From Casuarius casuarius (lineage: Eukaryota > Chordata > Aves > Casuariiformes > Casuariidae), in contig PTFA01000042.1 of NCBI GenBank assembly GCA_003342895.1, positions 2,472,716-2,536,715 of the forward strand: a DNA stretch of 64,000 nucleotides. The letters are read 5' to 3'. The translations under genes were made by a program, and so were the position numbers. This document shows, in pieces, positions 12,101 to 24,918 of the stretch. A model generated the notes under the pieces. That model worked only from the letters and a program-made list of their open reading frames with translations. It was not told the DNA's origin and did not search any database. The number at the start of each line of letters is the position of its first letter. Position 1 is the first letter of the stretch.

Positions 12101-15100
12101 TGGTGTTAGTGGACCGTGGAATACCTGTGGCTGGGCTCTGTGGCATGGGTTTTAGTGTCCCTCAGGCGTGCACCGCTGAGCTGCTAGGGCCAGGCTGCCT
12201 GCTTCTGCACCCTTGTGCCTGAGGTATCGCTGCAGACAGCTACTGCAGCCTCAGCTTGAAGTGGGAGACTGGGGGCCCTGGGGTTCTGGTTTGAGAAAAC
12301 AGGGGGAATGGGACAATGCAGCCAGCACCCATAAACCTGGTGGCCACATGAGTGCACACAGCCATGGGAGAGCTCCTCAGGGACTGTGCTGCAGGCTCCC
12401 TTGGACAGGGACACTCTTCTGGGCTAACTGAACATGTCAAGCACAGCAGCAGAGTGCGGTATGCAGCAGATAATGGTGAGAATGCAGACTAAGCTTCCAC
12501 AAAAAAGCTACAGATGTTCCTGCTTTTGGGGCATCTGAAACTAAAGCAGCCAGAGGCATTTTTTTAGATGCTACAGGAAACAATTCTGCATCAGCAGGGA
12601 ACAGGTTCTCTCTCCTGTGACAACTTTCCTATCCTTAGGAACCAGCATTTTGTAAAGCCCACAAATCAAAGCTAACCCCCTCCCTGCTCTGAAAGCAGGC
12701 TATGTTTTAAATCTGTGTATTAGATTTTCTTTCTAAATTGTTTTATCCTGCTCTTGCAAACCCAAACAATTCCCAGACAGTGACTCGTGCTGACTAATCC
12801 AGTCTGGGAGACTTCTAGGTGTCCCTGTAACTTAAAACCAGAAAACAAGCTTCCTAATTCAGTAGCTAGACATTCCAATGAAGACCTGCAGGTTCTGAGC
12901 TTTTATTTTCCTTCTCCTCAGGGTTAAACATGCTTTTATCTACACTGTGCCTCCCTCCCCCGGCAGGCAGGAGCTGAGATGAGCTGTAATTCGGACATTC
13001 TTTCCCCGAGATCCTGCCTACATTAGAAATTCTGCTCCACAGGGCATCCCAGTGGCAGAGTTAATGTGAGCCCTCAGCATAGTTAAACAGTGAAGAAAAG
13101 GGAGAAGAAGGGAGTGCCTAAAGTAATAGTTGAGACATGTTTCCAAATCATCTTATAGACCTGTAATGCCCAGTGTTGTAAAAAGATACAGGGCTACGTT
13201 TGAATTATGTTTTTGGCCCATTTACAGCGCTGGACTGAGTCATATTTTAGTCATGTCTGGAAACCGCAGTGTCATTACAAAGTCTTCCAGTATCATAGCA
13301 GTTGCAGTGGTGATAGGGTTATAAGCTGTAAATGCTGTGAATAAGATATGTCCCAGAGCAGATAATGCGTAGTTTATTGTCAGTTTTGTGACCACATATG
13401 TTAAACCAATAATGAGCATTTCCATGCCTGCTCAGAAGAAGGAATATAACTTCTGGGCACAGCAAACTGCACCACTAATCCAAGTTTGCTGTCTTGTGAG
13501 ACAAGCCACCGAAATGAGGGAAAAAGCCACATAAACCAGAGGTAACCTACCTGTGTTGTCTTTCTAGGACACCTGTGTTGAGTTGTACAGTGCCTTGCAG
13601 GCTGCTTTGCTCTGGAGCCTGACTTCAGGATGCTTCCTCATTGCTCGAGTCAAACAAAGCAGTGTGGGAGAGCACCCATGACAATGGCCTTTATAATTAA
13701 AGGCTATTAAGGCCATCAGTCAGGGTGTGAGGCACAACAAGTCAACAGCCTTCTGCATTCTTCCTTGCCAGCCCCTCCTCTCGCAAAAAGCAGCCTCCAG
13801 CCTTTGCCTCCTCACCTTTCTTTGCCCTTTCCCTCTTCCTCCCCCTCAAACAGCCAGAGGTGTGGGGCTGCACTGGCCTTTCTCAGCTCCCAAAAGGAGT
13901 GGAGAAGCCACACAGAGAGCCCAGTGGGCTGCTCGGCCTGCACGTTGCCTGCTCTTGGCATGCACTCTGCTCACCCTTCTGCCCACTTTGCCAGCTCCCT
14001 GCAGCAGGGAGGAAGGCAGGGGGACCCCNAGGGTGAGCGGGCAGGAGAGGAGGTGCCACCTATGTGGGCACAATGACACAGCCCTCTGGAGGGCTTGGGG
14101 CTTGGTTGGCCCCTCTGCAGGCCAGCTGGCGTTCAGAGCTGCCCAAGTTGCTGCTGTCAAGGGGGGACTGCCTTTCTCACAAGGACGTGGAGTCTCTGCA
14201 GCAGTGCAACATGTGCATCAGGCCGAAATGGCCGTTTTACTCCTATGCTTTACCCACTTATACAAAATGAGAACTCTTCTAGCATGCCCTGCCTATGGTC
14301 TTCAGAAACTATCTGCAAATATGTCTGCTGAGATGCCCTTGGGTATAGTATTTTTGTTTTGACTGTCAACTACTTGTAGCTTCTCTGCCCCTTGTGTTAA
14401 AGTGGGAAACAAAATGAGTATGTACTCAGTCAAACATCCACCTCTGGACAAGTCCTCTTGAGTTTCATAGGGTAAGGAGGAGAATATGTGTGGTAAACCC
14501 TTGCAAAAATGTAAGTGCCTTATTGTTAGGATAACATGGGATTGTGCCAGAAAAAAAAAGTCATATGGTTGTATGGAGCCGGGTAACCAGTAACCATGTC
14601 AGAAGCGTGTGTTAGAGTTGCATGATTCTGACCAGAGCATGCTTAAGAGAGTTAATTTACATAAGTTAGAAATTTTAGTATCTGGAGTTCAGTAACTCTT
14701 TTCTCTTACTCTTCTGACCCTAATCTTAAAATGATCATATGAATCATCATTTGAGAGATGTAGTGCTATCTGGCATGTTGTCAGAAAAATTCTAACGGTT
14801 CGTTTTGTAGCTTGTTTCTCACAGAGAGTGGCAGATGAAAGAAAATCTTAATATATATTTTATTATATAGAAGGATACCATTGAAAGCTTCTTTAATATA
14901 ATGCAATGTATTATGTAGGACCAATATTAGAAAATGTATAGATGTGTGTGTATATATATATGTATGTATGCACAGATAGTGAGGCTTTCAGATTGACCTT
15001 TCAATATTAACTGTTTTTTTCCTGATTTTGACAGCCTGTTTCCCCCATATTAATGTTTCATTAACACTACTGTTTCACTGTTTAGTTAAAAACAACCAAT

Positions 15101-15527
15101 GCATCTCATAAGTAATATAACCCAAACTATCTGTTTTGATGCTTCTGAAATAAGGTTCAACCTGAGTGGAAAAAGATAAAGGGAGAAAAATGAGAGCTAT
15201 CGACAATCTTAGAATATTCAGATTTAATCAAGAAGCCAGAGATATAATTCAATTACTAGGTCTATCTACATCCAACGTCCCATTTCAGTCCTATTTTGAT
15301 AGTCCTGTTGGATAGAAGGCCTTCTGCCAGGCCACTCCACAGAGGAAGAATGACGTTTTATGGTCAAAAAGAAAAAAAGAGTTAATAAAATGTGTGGAAA
15401 CTTATTTTTGATGCTGTGAGTGATATACTGTCAATATCCTTTTTCTGATTGTTACTTTTTCTCTGACAAAGTGATTTTCTCCCTGATGAAAGAACGCACC
15501 AGGCCAATGTGCATACTTGTCAAACAT

Positions 15528-15533
15528 TTTATT
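15528..15533 (-). terminator. RUNX1: Candidate distal poly(A) signal AATAAA of RUNX1
   Basis: The minus strand reads AATGACAAATAAAATG, with a canonical hexamer and G/T-containing sequence downstream (TGTTTGACAAG, then GGCCTGGTGCG). Its distance of about 5 kb from the stop fits the known long 3' UTR of RUNX1. It is an inference from motif and position only; the alternative hexamers closer to the stop remain possible. Confidence 0.45.
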
Positions 15534-15943
15534 TGTCATTCACACTAATTATGATACTGAATTTACAGAGGAAACTGTGGTACAAAGAAAGAAAGAAAGT
15601 CTTCATCAGAACTAACGCAGCAGTCCAGCTGCTCTGCGTGCTAGTTGTAATGAATTCTCCCACGGCACTGGACACAGCCGTCACTATGTACAGCAAGAAT
15701 CTACTCTGATGTGGTATCTAGAGACTTCCTGTAGTGGGGGGAAAAATCTACTCTATTTTTTTTTTCTATTTGGTTCCAGAAAACAGCAGCCTCCCCCCTC
15801 CCGTCCCCCCCAAAGAAAAATCCCCTGTAACCAAAACCAAAAAAGCAAACCTCCAGAACTTGATAGTTTCCCCTTCTGGAAATGTTCAGCATGACAGTGT
15901 CAGAGGAAAATGTGACTGTTCCAGTATGTTGCAGCATCTGTTT

Positions 15944-15951
15944 TGTAAACA
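15944..15951 (-). promoter_or_regulatory. 8-mer seed match for miR-30 family near the distal 3' end
   Basis: The transcript strand reads ATGTTTACAAAAC, holding TGTTTACA, the full 8-mer target of the miR-30 family. It lies about 400 nt before the candidate distal poly(A) signal, where sites tend to be effective. Function is inferred from the seed only. Confidence 0.35.
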
Positions 15952-16373
15952 TATCCAGTAAATGCTGAACAAATACACTTTGATGCCATTCTGATAGGAG
16001 TGTGTTTCCCACTGTGTTCTCCTCTCAGACTTACCATACTGCCATCTCAGACTGAAAGTTTAGTTTTTGTTTGAAAGAAAGATGTAACTATCGTATCCAG
16101 AATACCACAAATAACCCACAGATTTTCGCACATTCATTTCTCCCCTACCACAAAAAAGTGAAGAGTGTTGAATAGAGACCATGCTATAACTGTTTACAAA
16201 AGTGAATAAAATGTAGTTAATCTTGAAGCCTAAAATAACTAATTTGGAAAGAAATGTCTCACTACAGTATTTAAGCAAACACAAAGGTAAGTTCATTAAA
16301 AACACAGAAAAATGAAAAAAATGCAGAGTAATTACAAGCACTAACAATATTTTGCTATGAAGCTTTTGAAATC

Positions 16374-16381
16374 TATTTACA
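16374..16381 (-). promoter_or_regulatory. Pumilio-type element TGTAAATA in RUNX1 3' UTR
   Basis: The transcript strand carries TGTAAATA, matching the Pumilio consensus UGUANAUA. An 8-mer with one free position is expected by chance about once in such a UTR, so this is only a candidate. Confidence 0.25.
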
Positions 16382-17069
16382 TACATAAATACAAGTAACT
16401 CTGTTGATGCAACCCTTTAAGGACAAGCAGAAAAAATGCCAAGTGATTGGTACTGACCAAGCATGGTTAACAAAAATAAAATACTAGAATGTTTTGATTC
16501 AGGAAGACAAGAAAGTGTTTTGCTCAAATAGAAAATGATCCACTTAGCCTGAATCTTCAAATACCCCAATGGAAAAGGTCATCCAGAAAGCAGTAATGAA
16601 TGTTTCAAGAGCTCAAGCAATTCGGAACACTCTGACAAAGACTGTGGGCCATTTGGAGGAAACCGTTTTTCTCCTTTCCAGATGATAATTTGGCATAATT
16701 CTCCAAATAAAATCCTTAGGAGCAGTGATGCACTCTCGGTTTGGCTCCCCATTACACTAAAGCTCTTTACATTGCTCTAGATGTGTAACAGGAACACTTG
16801 AAGTGAGCATAAATATAGTTTAAGAGCAAAGTAATGGGCCTTAGAGTAAATGAGAACTAGGCTCTATACATTTGTATTAATTGATTGATAAGGCTGCATC
16901 TGGACAACAAATTGGGTCTTGTGAAAGGAACACACAAGCTGACAGTAAGGGCTGTGATTAACTCTATTTTGGGAGGGGAGGGAATCCAAGGCACTCTGCC
17001 GAATGCAACTTGTGAAGAGAAACACAATAGTATTTTTTTGATTTCATTCAGCCACTGGAATGATAAAAC

Positions 17070-17070
<1 letters not shown>

Positions 17071-17100
<30 letters not shown>

Positions 17101-17141
17101 ATGTGTGTGTGTGTATATACACATTATAGAAATATATATAT
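17071..17141. repeat. Composite (AT)n-(GT)n microsatellite in the RUNX1 3' UTR
   Basis: An uninterrupted (AT)13 at 17071-17096 is followed by (TG)6 at 17102-17113 and further TA-rich sequence with atatatata at 17131-17141. The AT part is self-complementary and would form a hairpin in the transcript. Confidence 0.95.
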
Positions 17142-18128
17142 GCACACTATAATTTGGAGATGTGTGGGGGAAAAGTTTTATCCAAATGTCTTCTTTCTAC
17201 TGGCTAAGTGTTTTTGGATATGACAGGAATGACATAAGAGCATTTTTACAGCATCAGAAAGCTTTGCTGTTCTTAGTGGGCCAGGGATTGGCTTCAAAAA
17301 TATAGGTTTGCACAAACTGCGGTTTCTCATAAACACTTGTGTGAACACAGTGTAACCCACAGTGATTAAACAGACTAATTGCAAGGGATAATAAACTTAG
17401 ATTTTCCTCTGTAAAGAGGATGCTGCTTTGGTCTTCTGTGCTTGACATACACTGAGAAGTTAGCCTCAAAAAATTATTTGCTAGCAATTATCACAAACAA
17501 GACACTGAGAAATCCCAGGTTTTTGTTACATGTCAGTAAAAACACAAGGTAAGTGTGGGTACCAATTCTGCAATTTCTGATACAGTTCACACCAGGGAGT
17601 GCAAAATTAAGCCTCAGCTTTAAGGCTACTGTGAAGGAAGTACATGTGTAGACATAAGAAATGTTAAAGATTACGCATAATCTCCAGGCTGAGGGATGCC
17701 ATTTCTCCATTCTTGTGAATCAGTGCTGTTTTAGTTTCAAAAGTGGATAGTACAATACTATGGGCTTAAATGAACAAAGGGCTTTCATAGAAATCAGTCA
17801 TGGCTGTGGCAACAGACAAGCCTGGGAGTGTATGAACCACATTAACCTCACTTCTCCCGCTAGGCCGAAGTCACCCGGCCACCGGCAGCCATGCCCTCCG
17901 CAGGGGAGCAGCTAGGGCCTCTCCCTCACTTTTGGGTTCATGCTCACAATACTATGCACTTGGGCGGTCCAGTCACAAGGTAGGTGTGAAAACTGTGGTA
18001 AATGATGATTTTAATTGCACAGCGACAGTTTTAGGTTCTGCAACAGAGCTACTGTTTAGTAATGAAGGACTTTTTTTAGGCTACTGAAGAGGTGAGATAC
18101 CAACTAGGTAAAACGTCACAACAGGTAG

Positions 18129-18169
18129 GGTCTCCATATTTCCATACTCAGCAAGGTCTCCATATTTCC
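18129..18169. repeat. Duplicated 15-bp motif, 26-bp period
   Basis: The word ggtctccatatttcc occurs at 18129-18143 and again at 18155-18169. This is a short tandem duplication in the 3' UTR. Confidence 0.9.
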
Positions 18170-18405
18170 AAAATATACTTTTAACTGTTCTGATATAATC
18201 TTTGATGTTTTCTGCCTTTTTGTTCAGAGCATACTCTCAAAAAGGGTAAATAATACTATGCTAAATTAAAAACACAAGGCCATGTATGTATTTTAACAGA
18301 CCATTTTGAACTTTTGCTGACATCCCTTGAAACACCCCCTATTTTCTGCACAAAAATGACCTTATTGACAATGTAAGATTCTTCAATTTGTAACTTTTTC
18401 ATACC

Positions 18406-18412
18406 AAAGTGC
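18406..18412 (-). promoter_or_regulatory. 7-mer seed match for miR-17/20/106 family in RUNX1 3' UTR
   Basis: The transcript strand reads GTAGCACTTTGG, containing the 7-mer GCACTTT that pairs with nucleotides 2-8 of the miR-17/20/93/106 family. This family is known to repress RUNX1 during monocyte differentiation in mammals. The match alone is weak evidence; orthologous position would strengthen it. Confidence 0.4.
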
Positions 18413-19051
18413 TACTGCATCTGACTTAAACAAAGAAGCAAAATCATATAAAAAAAGAAAACTTGAAAAACAAATGGTTTTAAATAAGTCCAGCTGTTTT
18501 GCTGCCTGCAGCCAAGGATCTTTTTAATTTGAATCCTTTTAATTTCTTTTTTTTAAACATCAAACACTGATCCGAAGTCCTGCTTTCAAATACTCTCTGA
18601 GTTGACCTGCAATTGTTTCACTCATTTAAGAGGTACATTAAATAGCAATCAGATCATTTGGAACGCACACGTGTCAACATCAGCAGTTTGTAATTAATGA
18701 GTAGTACAACAACTGCATTCAGACCAAACCCTCAAATAAAATAGTGCCATAAACTTTACAGTGACATCTGATATGTTTGTGCTGTAACGATGGGAAACAA
18801 TGACGACTCTATATTAACATGCTGTTAGTATAAGCATTGTATATTTGCTACAGGACAGAAAATTTTGTGCAGCAATTTGAAATATCCTTCCTCTTCCCTC
18901 AGATTGTGGTGACTGTGAAACCGTTAAGGCCACTTCCCTGCTAGCCTGCTTTCCAGATGAGTTTGACAATCCTGTTCAGTTCTGTTTATTTTGTGATGCA
19001 TGAAATTAATCTATTTTCCAGTATCCTGGAACGTGGTTTTTGTACTGCACA

Positions 19052-19116
19052 GAAATCTTGGCTCCGTTAAGCCAGGAGCAAATCTCACGCTGATTCCATC
19101 AGAGCCAGGATCTTAC
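19052..19116. mobile_element. Short palindromic (MITE-like) repeat inside the RUNX1 3' UTR
   Basis: Terminal inverted repeats are visible: gaaatcttggctc (19052-19064) against gagccaggatctt (19102-19114), agreeing at 11 of 13 positions when reverse-complemented. The whole resembles the widespread sauropsid palindromic repeat 'gaaatcctggccccattgaagtcaatgg...ggggccaggatttcac'. Class (DNA transposon derived or other) is uncertain. Confidence 0.45.
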
Positions 19117-19227
19117 CCTGGCCATACTAACTGTGCGTGGGTTTTGCCTTTGAAAAGATATGAGGCCTCTACCCGAGTTGTTAGGAAGCCCATGTAAGNT
19201 CAGCACCAGAATGGGGCCTTATGAGGA

Positions 19228-19233
19228 TTTATT
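19228..19233 (-). terminator. RUNX1: Candidate proximal poly(A) signal AATAAA
   Basis: A canonical AATAAA lies on the transcript strand about 1.3 kb after the RUNX1 stop (plus strand gatttatttag). A second one lies at 18990-18985. Either could produce a short 3' UTR that lacks the miR-17 and miR-30 type sites but keeps the miR-27 type site. Hexamers are common by chance in AT-rich UTRs, so confidence is low. Confidence 0.2.
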
Positions 19234-19384
19234 TAGTTAAAGGAATAGTCAGTCTCCTTTATGAACTACGTCTAACCTTATTACTGATCCTGAGGGTTGC
19301 CACTGGTGTTGAAGGAAAGTGGGTGAGGAGTGGGGAGAGATGACTCCACTGGATGGGAAGGCACAGAAATTCAGAGAGATTTTG

Positions 19385-19440
19385 GTGCCCAAATTATTTC
19401 AGTGGGAGCTGGGCACCTAAATACCTTTGAGGATCTGAGC
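19385..19440. repeat. Sauropsid palindromic repeat remnant in the RUNX1 3' UTR
   Basis: The plus strand has tggtgcccaaattatttcag, then tgggagctgggcacctaaat, then acctttgaggatctgagcc. This wording ('agtgggagttgggcacctaaatacctttgaggatctgggcc') recurs widely in bird, turtle and crocodile DNA. Inverted gtgcccaaat / gggcac words suggest a small palindromic element. Confidence 0.5.
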
Positions 19441-20062
19441 CGAGTTAGCTGAGTAAAATGAAAAGGAGATAATTGTAAACAATATTTGTAGGTAATTGGG
19501 AGGTCACTTTACCCATCGTTATTCCAGCCTTTTTCAATGTGATAAATTTAACTTTGGCTGCTACCAAAAAAGGCAATTGATGATCTTTTTTTAATATAGG
19601 CATATTTAAATAATAATAGTATCAACAAATAAGAAAAGTCTAAATATCAAGCATAAATATCAAGGAACTCATCAAAGTAGTACAGTAGTTGAAAATGACC
19701 CAAGGCTGTAGCCGTCGTATTAAAAAAAAGTCCAAGAGAAAAAGTTAAATTACCTCATTGAAAAGGGGCTGATTCTTTCAGTTGACAAAGCAAGAAAGAA
19801 GCAAGCATCATTAAAACAACAAAAAAAGTTAAATCTTTTTTTTGNGATTTATAAGGTGCCAAGAGAAATAAAACAACTTAGATGCAAAGCAGGATGAGTT
19901 GCATCCTAAAAAAAANCCCCAAACAAAACAAAAAAACAAAATAACAGCAATAAAAAAATTCCATACTCTTTGGAATATACAACATGGTTAAAAAAAAAAA
20001 AAAGAAAGAATAAAGTCCAACATATAAAACCTCTCATTCACAGCATTGCTAAAACAGAAGCG

Positions 20063-20070
20063 TTCACAGT
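20063..20070 (-). promoter_or_regulatory. 8-mer seed match for miR-27 family in RUNX1 3' UTR
   Basis: The transcript strand contains ACTGTGAA, a full 8-mer target for miR-27, about 480 nt after the stop. The core ACTGTGA also matches the miR-128 seed. miR-27 regulation of RUNX1 is established in mammalian blood cells, so position near the stop and perfect seed make this a credible conserved site. Confidence 0.55.
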
Positions 20071-20547
20071 TTCCCTCTGGGAATCTTCCTATACTTCCTT
20101 ATAGTTATATGTCCATAAGATGCAGTAAACTCACTAAGATTTTGTTAGGTTTTACATCTTAAAAATAGAAGTGAACTGAAACTCTCTTTAGGGCTGCGGA
20201 GACCTTCAAACCCAGGGATGTTTGGAAGCCACAGGCCTGAACACAGACTGGGTATCTGTCTACCCACCCTCACTCCCTGTAGACCACCAACTTAAATGTC
20301 CTCCTTTCCAGAAGTTCAGCCCTCTGCAAGGGGTACTTTGTGGGAATGATGTTACTTCACTAGCCACACAGCTGACTGGCTAATACATGCATCATTCCTG
20401 GAAGCACTGACTTCTGGATAGTTTGCTTCTGAAAGTGATGTATAAACATGGCAGGGCCCACAAGCAAGACGGGTGTTTATGGGATACCTATGGGCATTGG
20501 TAAATAGAAAGCACATTAGTCCTGGCCCATAACTACTTAAAATTCAT

Positions 20548-21081
<534 letters not shown>

Positions 21082-23074
21082 TCAGAACAGAATTTCACCT
21101 TTTCAAGGCGATAAACAGCAGCCAAACTCTGTTCTACAATGAACCAAAGGAGTGCTGTTACTGAAAGAGCTACCCATACCTGATCTCTAATAAAGTCATT
21201 GCAACACTTGTAGATCTGGATGTTTTGGATTCATTTCAGTAAAGTGGCAATTAAAAAGGAGTGCCAAGCTCTCACCCTATTTTGTATGTGTATGTGTTTG
21301 CTCTTACAGACCTTACAGCACATGTAAGTATTTACACTTTCAACATGTCCTCATGCTCACTGACTGGGTGGTGAAATAGGGACAAAGATCTCAAGTTCCT
21401 TGCTCTGAATCATGTGCCTCACCAGTGACAGCGATAGGACTTAAATATAAGCTGTGCAGGTTCTGCATAGTCTCTCCTTGCAACCAATTTGATTTGCCCT
21501 TTAGGTATACTAACATAGGTGCTAGGTTTACATACACAGGTTTAGCCCAGCTGTTAGTACTTAAGATACAGTTCCATGTTGACTCTCAACACTACCAAAG
21601 TCAAGATTAATCAGGTTCATTTAAGGTCTTCAAATCTGGGTCTTCATATAATGTCTACATAATCATTACAAACTTCTGAAAATCTTTGCTCTAATTAGTA
21701 TATAAGCAATAACAATACATTTCTAAAGCAGAATGATATATTTGGGGAGGATCCTTTTTTTTCCTTTTTTCATTTGTACTGAAAACCTGTCTCATCCAGC
21801 TAAGCTAAATGTTTCATAGGATAGTCAAATTCTGTTTCCCTTTGTTTGACACCAGTAAAAGTACACTCAGTTCCACCATTTCCTTCCCTGGTGTGTGGGG
21901 ATTAAACAAGCAGAGCAGCTAATGGCCTCTTAGAAAGGATCTTCATCATGACTCAGATTAATGGAAGGTGTCAGTCCCTAGATTTGGCAGCTATGCATGA
22001 TTAAAATAACAACCATAATAATTAAGAAAAAATCTTTCCAGAAGACAACTTCTCCTGTTAGACAAGGCGTGGAGTCTGCAGAAGAGGAGCCGTGCGCTGA
22101 AGGAAATACTCATGAGAAGAAGCAGAGAGAAAACAAAGCTTTTGGCTCTGATCAGATTTAAAGCTAGAGGAGACAAACTGCAGTGCCAGGTCCTGAAAGC
22201 TCATCAGCCACACAGCCAGAACACTTTGATGAATTTCTATAAATTTCATAGAGGAGCTCACATGCTGTACATTTTGGTTTTGAGTTTCTCTGCCTTTTTT
22301 TTTTTTTTCTGGGAGATCAGTGGGACCCTGAACACACTTCTTTGCCCTAAGCCCTGGCACTTTTAGATTTAACATGGCAAGACACCCCTGTCCTGTGTAA
22401 TGGCAGGAGCTTCAGAGTAGCTAAGGTTGAAGGTGGCATCTGACAACCTGCCAGACTTTAAATGATCCTTCCACACCTCCTTCCTGAGAAAGAATCCAAA
22501 CTTACTGGAATTGCCTAGACACATCACTTATCAGATGAGGGTTTCTTCTGCTCAGTTTGACAAAAAGCAGAATAATGAAACTTAACACAAAGGTGTTTCA
22601 AGTATGTCCCATATCCTTGCTTTTTCTTTTGAAGCACTGTATCTTTAGATAGTAGGGCCTACAAACTTCAAACTTGGTGCTGACTTTCATAGGGAAAAAT
22701 GCCTTAGACAGTATGTTTGTGTGATAGTAACAGGATTGGGGAGAAAGTATTGCAATAGTGAATGACATTTAAAATAGAAGTAATATTTCAGAAGCCTTAT
22801 AAAAACACTTAAAATGTGTAGCGATAAGCCTCCATGCACAGAATTCAGACAGGAAAAAAATAACACTGCCATGTGAAAGAAGCTTTTCTTGGTTCCTTCA
22901 AGAGTCATGGAGAAACCATGCCTGCCCCAAGGGAAATCACTTTGACCAGGGGCACATAAAGAAGGAACATGCCCCAGTTCCCCCGAGGTGCTGCAGTGCT
23001 GCTGCTCTACCTCCATGCTCACCACATGTCACAAGATGAACATGGCGTGCAGTTACCCTACGTGTACGTGTCTG

Positions 23075-23220
23075 TCTTTCGTTAGACTGTGCACTCCTCG
23101 GGGCAGGGACCACGGTGGTGTTTGGTGTTTGTACCACATGCAGCACAGTAAGGGTCTCGGTCCACAATGAGGANATTTGGGCACTACAGTAACGCAAAGA
23201 TCTGACAATAACAATAAAAC
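23075..23220 (+). mobile_element. L2/L3-like (CR1 clade) LINE 3' tail
   Basis: The plus strand reads agactgtgcactcctcgggg, then cagggaccacggtggtg, then catgcagcacagtaaggg, and ends in an AATAACAATAAAA-type tail. This is the typical word order of L2/L3 LINE 3' ends ('gactgtaagctcctcggggcagggacc...cagcacagtgg'). One undetermined base falls inside. Confidence 0.6.
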
Positions 23221-23410
23221 ACCGGTGCAGAGTGATGAGGTCAGTGTTCAGGCTCTCATTACGGTGTGAATAAAGTGAATTTGGGAAACATGGTATATTT
23301 CTGTTTCAGTGGAACTGGAAGAGATTTTCCTCTGTGTGATTGATGCTCAGTTTGTGTGGAAGGGGAAGGATAAAGACTTCCACCTCAGTGTACAATGCTG
23401 GTAAAAAAAA

Positions 23411-23434
23411 ACACACACACACACACACACACAC
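23411..23434. repeat. (CA)12 microsatellite
   Basis: Twelve perfect AC units follow an A-rich run; a short acacac tail continues after an interruption to about 23444. Confidence 0.98.
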
Positions 23435-24425
23435 AAATACACACGCATCATGCACCCCTGTATCCTGTTTGAAAATCAAAATAGCTCATACCCGTTTTGA
23501 TTTCAAACAATTCTGTGATCAAAAATGACTTTTCTAAATAAAAACCTTGATGAAATAATCTGTTTTACTTGAAATTTTCTGGTTGCTAGGAAGAAGATCT
23601 TTTTTTTTCCTTCTTGCTTTCCTCCATTTCTGCATTTTGCCAGTGGAAAGGAGAGCAAGAGGAGGGAAACACTGGAGAAAAAGTAAAAAGGGAACTTCTT
23701 CATTTTTAAAAAATTTAGCTTCTCAATAAAAAAAGATGATTTTTTAGACTTTTTTAAAACAAGATTTTTTTTTTGCAGGTTTTCCTGCTTTTTCAGATAG
23801 CTCTAATATATAAATAGTACCCAGACCTAACAAATAACTTACTTTTGGTAGGCATCCTCCATGTGACTTTTTCAAAGCAGGTTCTATTTGACAACAATAG
23901 GACAGGCTGGAGCACATTCAAGTGATTCTCTTTGATCTCAGAAGCAGCCCTGAGTATTCAAATGAGAGCAATATGTGCACCCAAATGAGATATTTTTCAA
24001 AAAGCTGTGTGTGAATTTGAATTACATGGCTCTCACTGATGGTAAGAAAATTCCTGCTGTTGAACACGCACATGTTGGTTCAATATGTGGGTGTTAGAGT
24101 TGGCAGATGTCAGTTGTGCATGGTGCAAACTGAGGGGGTAGCTTTCACTTCTATACTATATTTTTTGCTGGTTTGTAAAGCTCTGCAGTACAATTTGGCA
24201 AAGACATAATATGACAATACAGTGCAACACTTAAAATGTTAGAAAAATGCCATCCTGCATTCAGTATGTCCACCCATACTCTGGTCTGAATTTAGAGTGA
24301 GGGAAGGAAACAGAACTGAAATATCTGTGGCATTCATTTCTTGGCAGGTATGATAGCTATCCAGATCTCTCAACTATTTTTACAGTTACACACATCTTCA
24401 AAGTGGCTAATGCTACTTTTTCCTG

Positions 24426-24440
24426 TTTTTTTTTTTTTTT
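24426..24440. repeat. T15 homopolymer run
   Basis: A pure T run lies in intron 7, about 220 bp on the donor-proximal side of exon 7's 3' splice junction; no associated element was recognised. Confidence 0.9.
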
Positions 24441-24606
24441 GACAATGACATGTTGTGCCCCAAACCAGATTTCTTTACTCTTTGCACAAATCCAGGTAAA
24501 CCACTTGAGAAGGCTGCCCATGGAGGGCCCAGAATAGGCTTCACTGCAATTGCAGAGAAGCCATGACAGCATCCTAGGACATTTCAATCATTTTGCTTTG
24601 GAATCA

Positions 24607-24918
<312 letters not shown>

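Larger units (their letters stand above)
7731..15509. other. Intergenic sequence downstream of RUNX1, right part
   Basis: No gene can be supported. Recognisable items are a CR1 LINE fragment (8427-8560), a MIR-like SINE (8985-9165) and a mildly GC-rich patch around 13950-14130 with one undetermined base. The AT-rich stretch 14800-15000 contains a short TG/TA run. The remainder shows nothing specific. Confidence 0.7.
15510..20547 (-). other. RUNX1: RUNX1 3' untranslated region (left boundary inferred)
   Basis: This stretch directly follows the stop codon on the minus strand and has no supportable coding sequence. Human RUNX1 is known to carry a 3' UTR of several kilobases, and a strong AATAAA at 15533-15528 would give about 5 kb here. 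Visible contents on the transcript strand are several U-rich runs (plus-strand A runs near 19735, 19915 and 19987-20003), scattered AUUUA-type sequence around 19600-19680, a composite AT/GT microsatellite at 17071-17141, a short duplicated motif at 18129-18169 and two palindromic repeat remnants near 19052-19116 and 19385-19440. Seed-type matches for miR-27, miR-17 and miR-30 families are listed separately. Earlier AATAAA hexamers at 19233-19228 and 18990-18985 could give shorter forms. The 3' end needs RNA evidence. Confidence 0.7.

Noticed and set aside
1..15509. CLIC6 or another neighbouring protein-coding gene
   Set aside because: CLIC6 is expected downstream of RUNX1 by human synteny, but none of the open frames resembles chloride-channel/glutathione-transferase-like exons.
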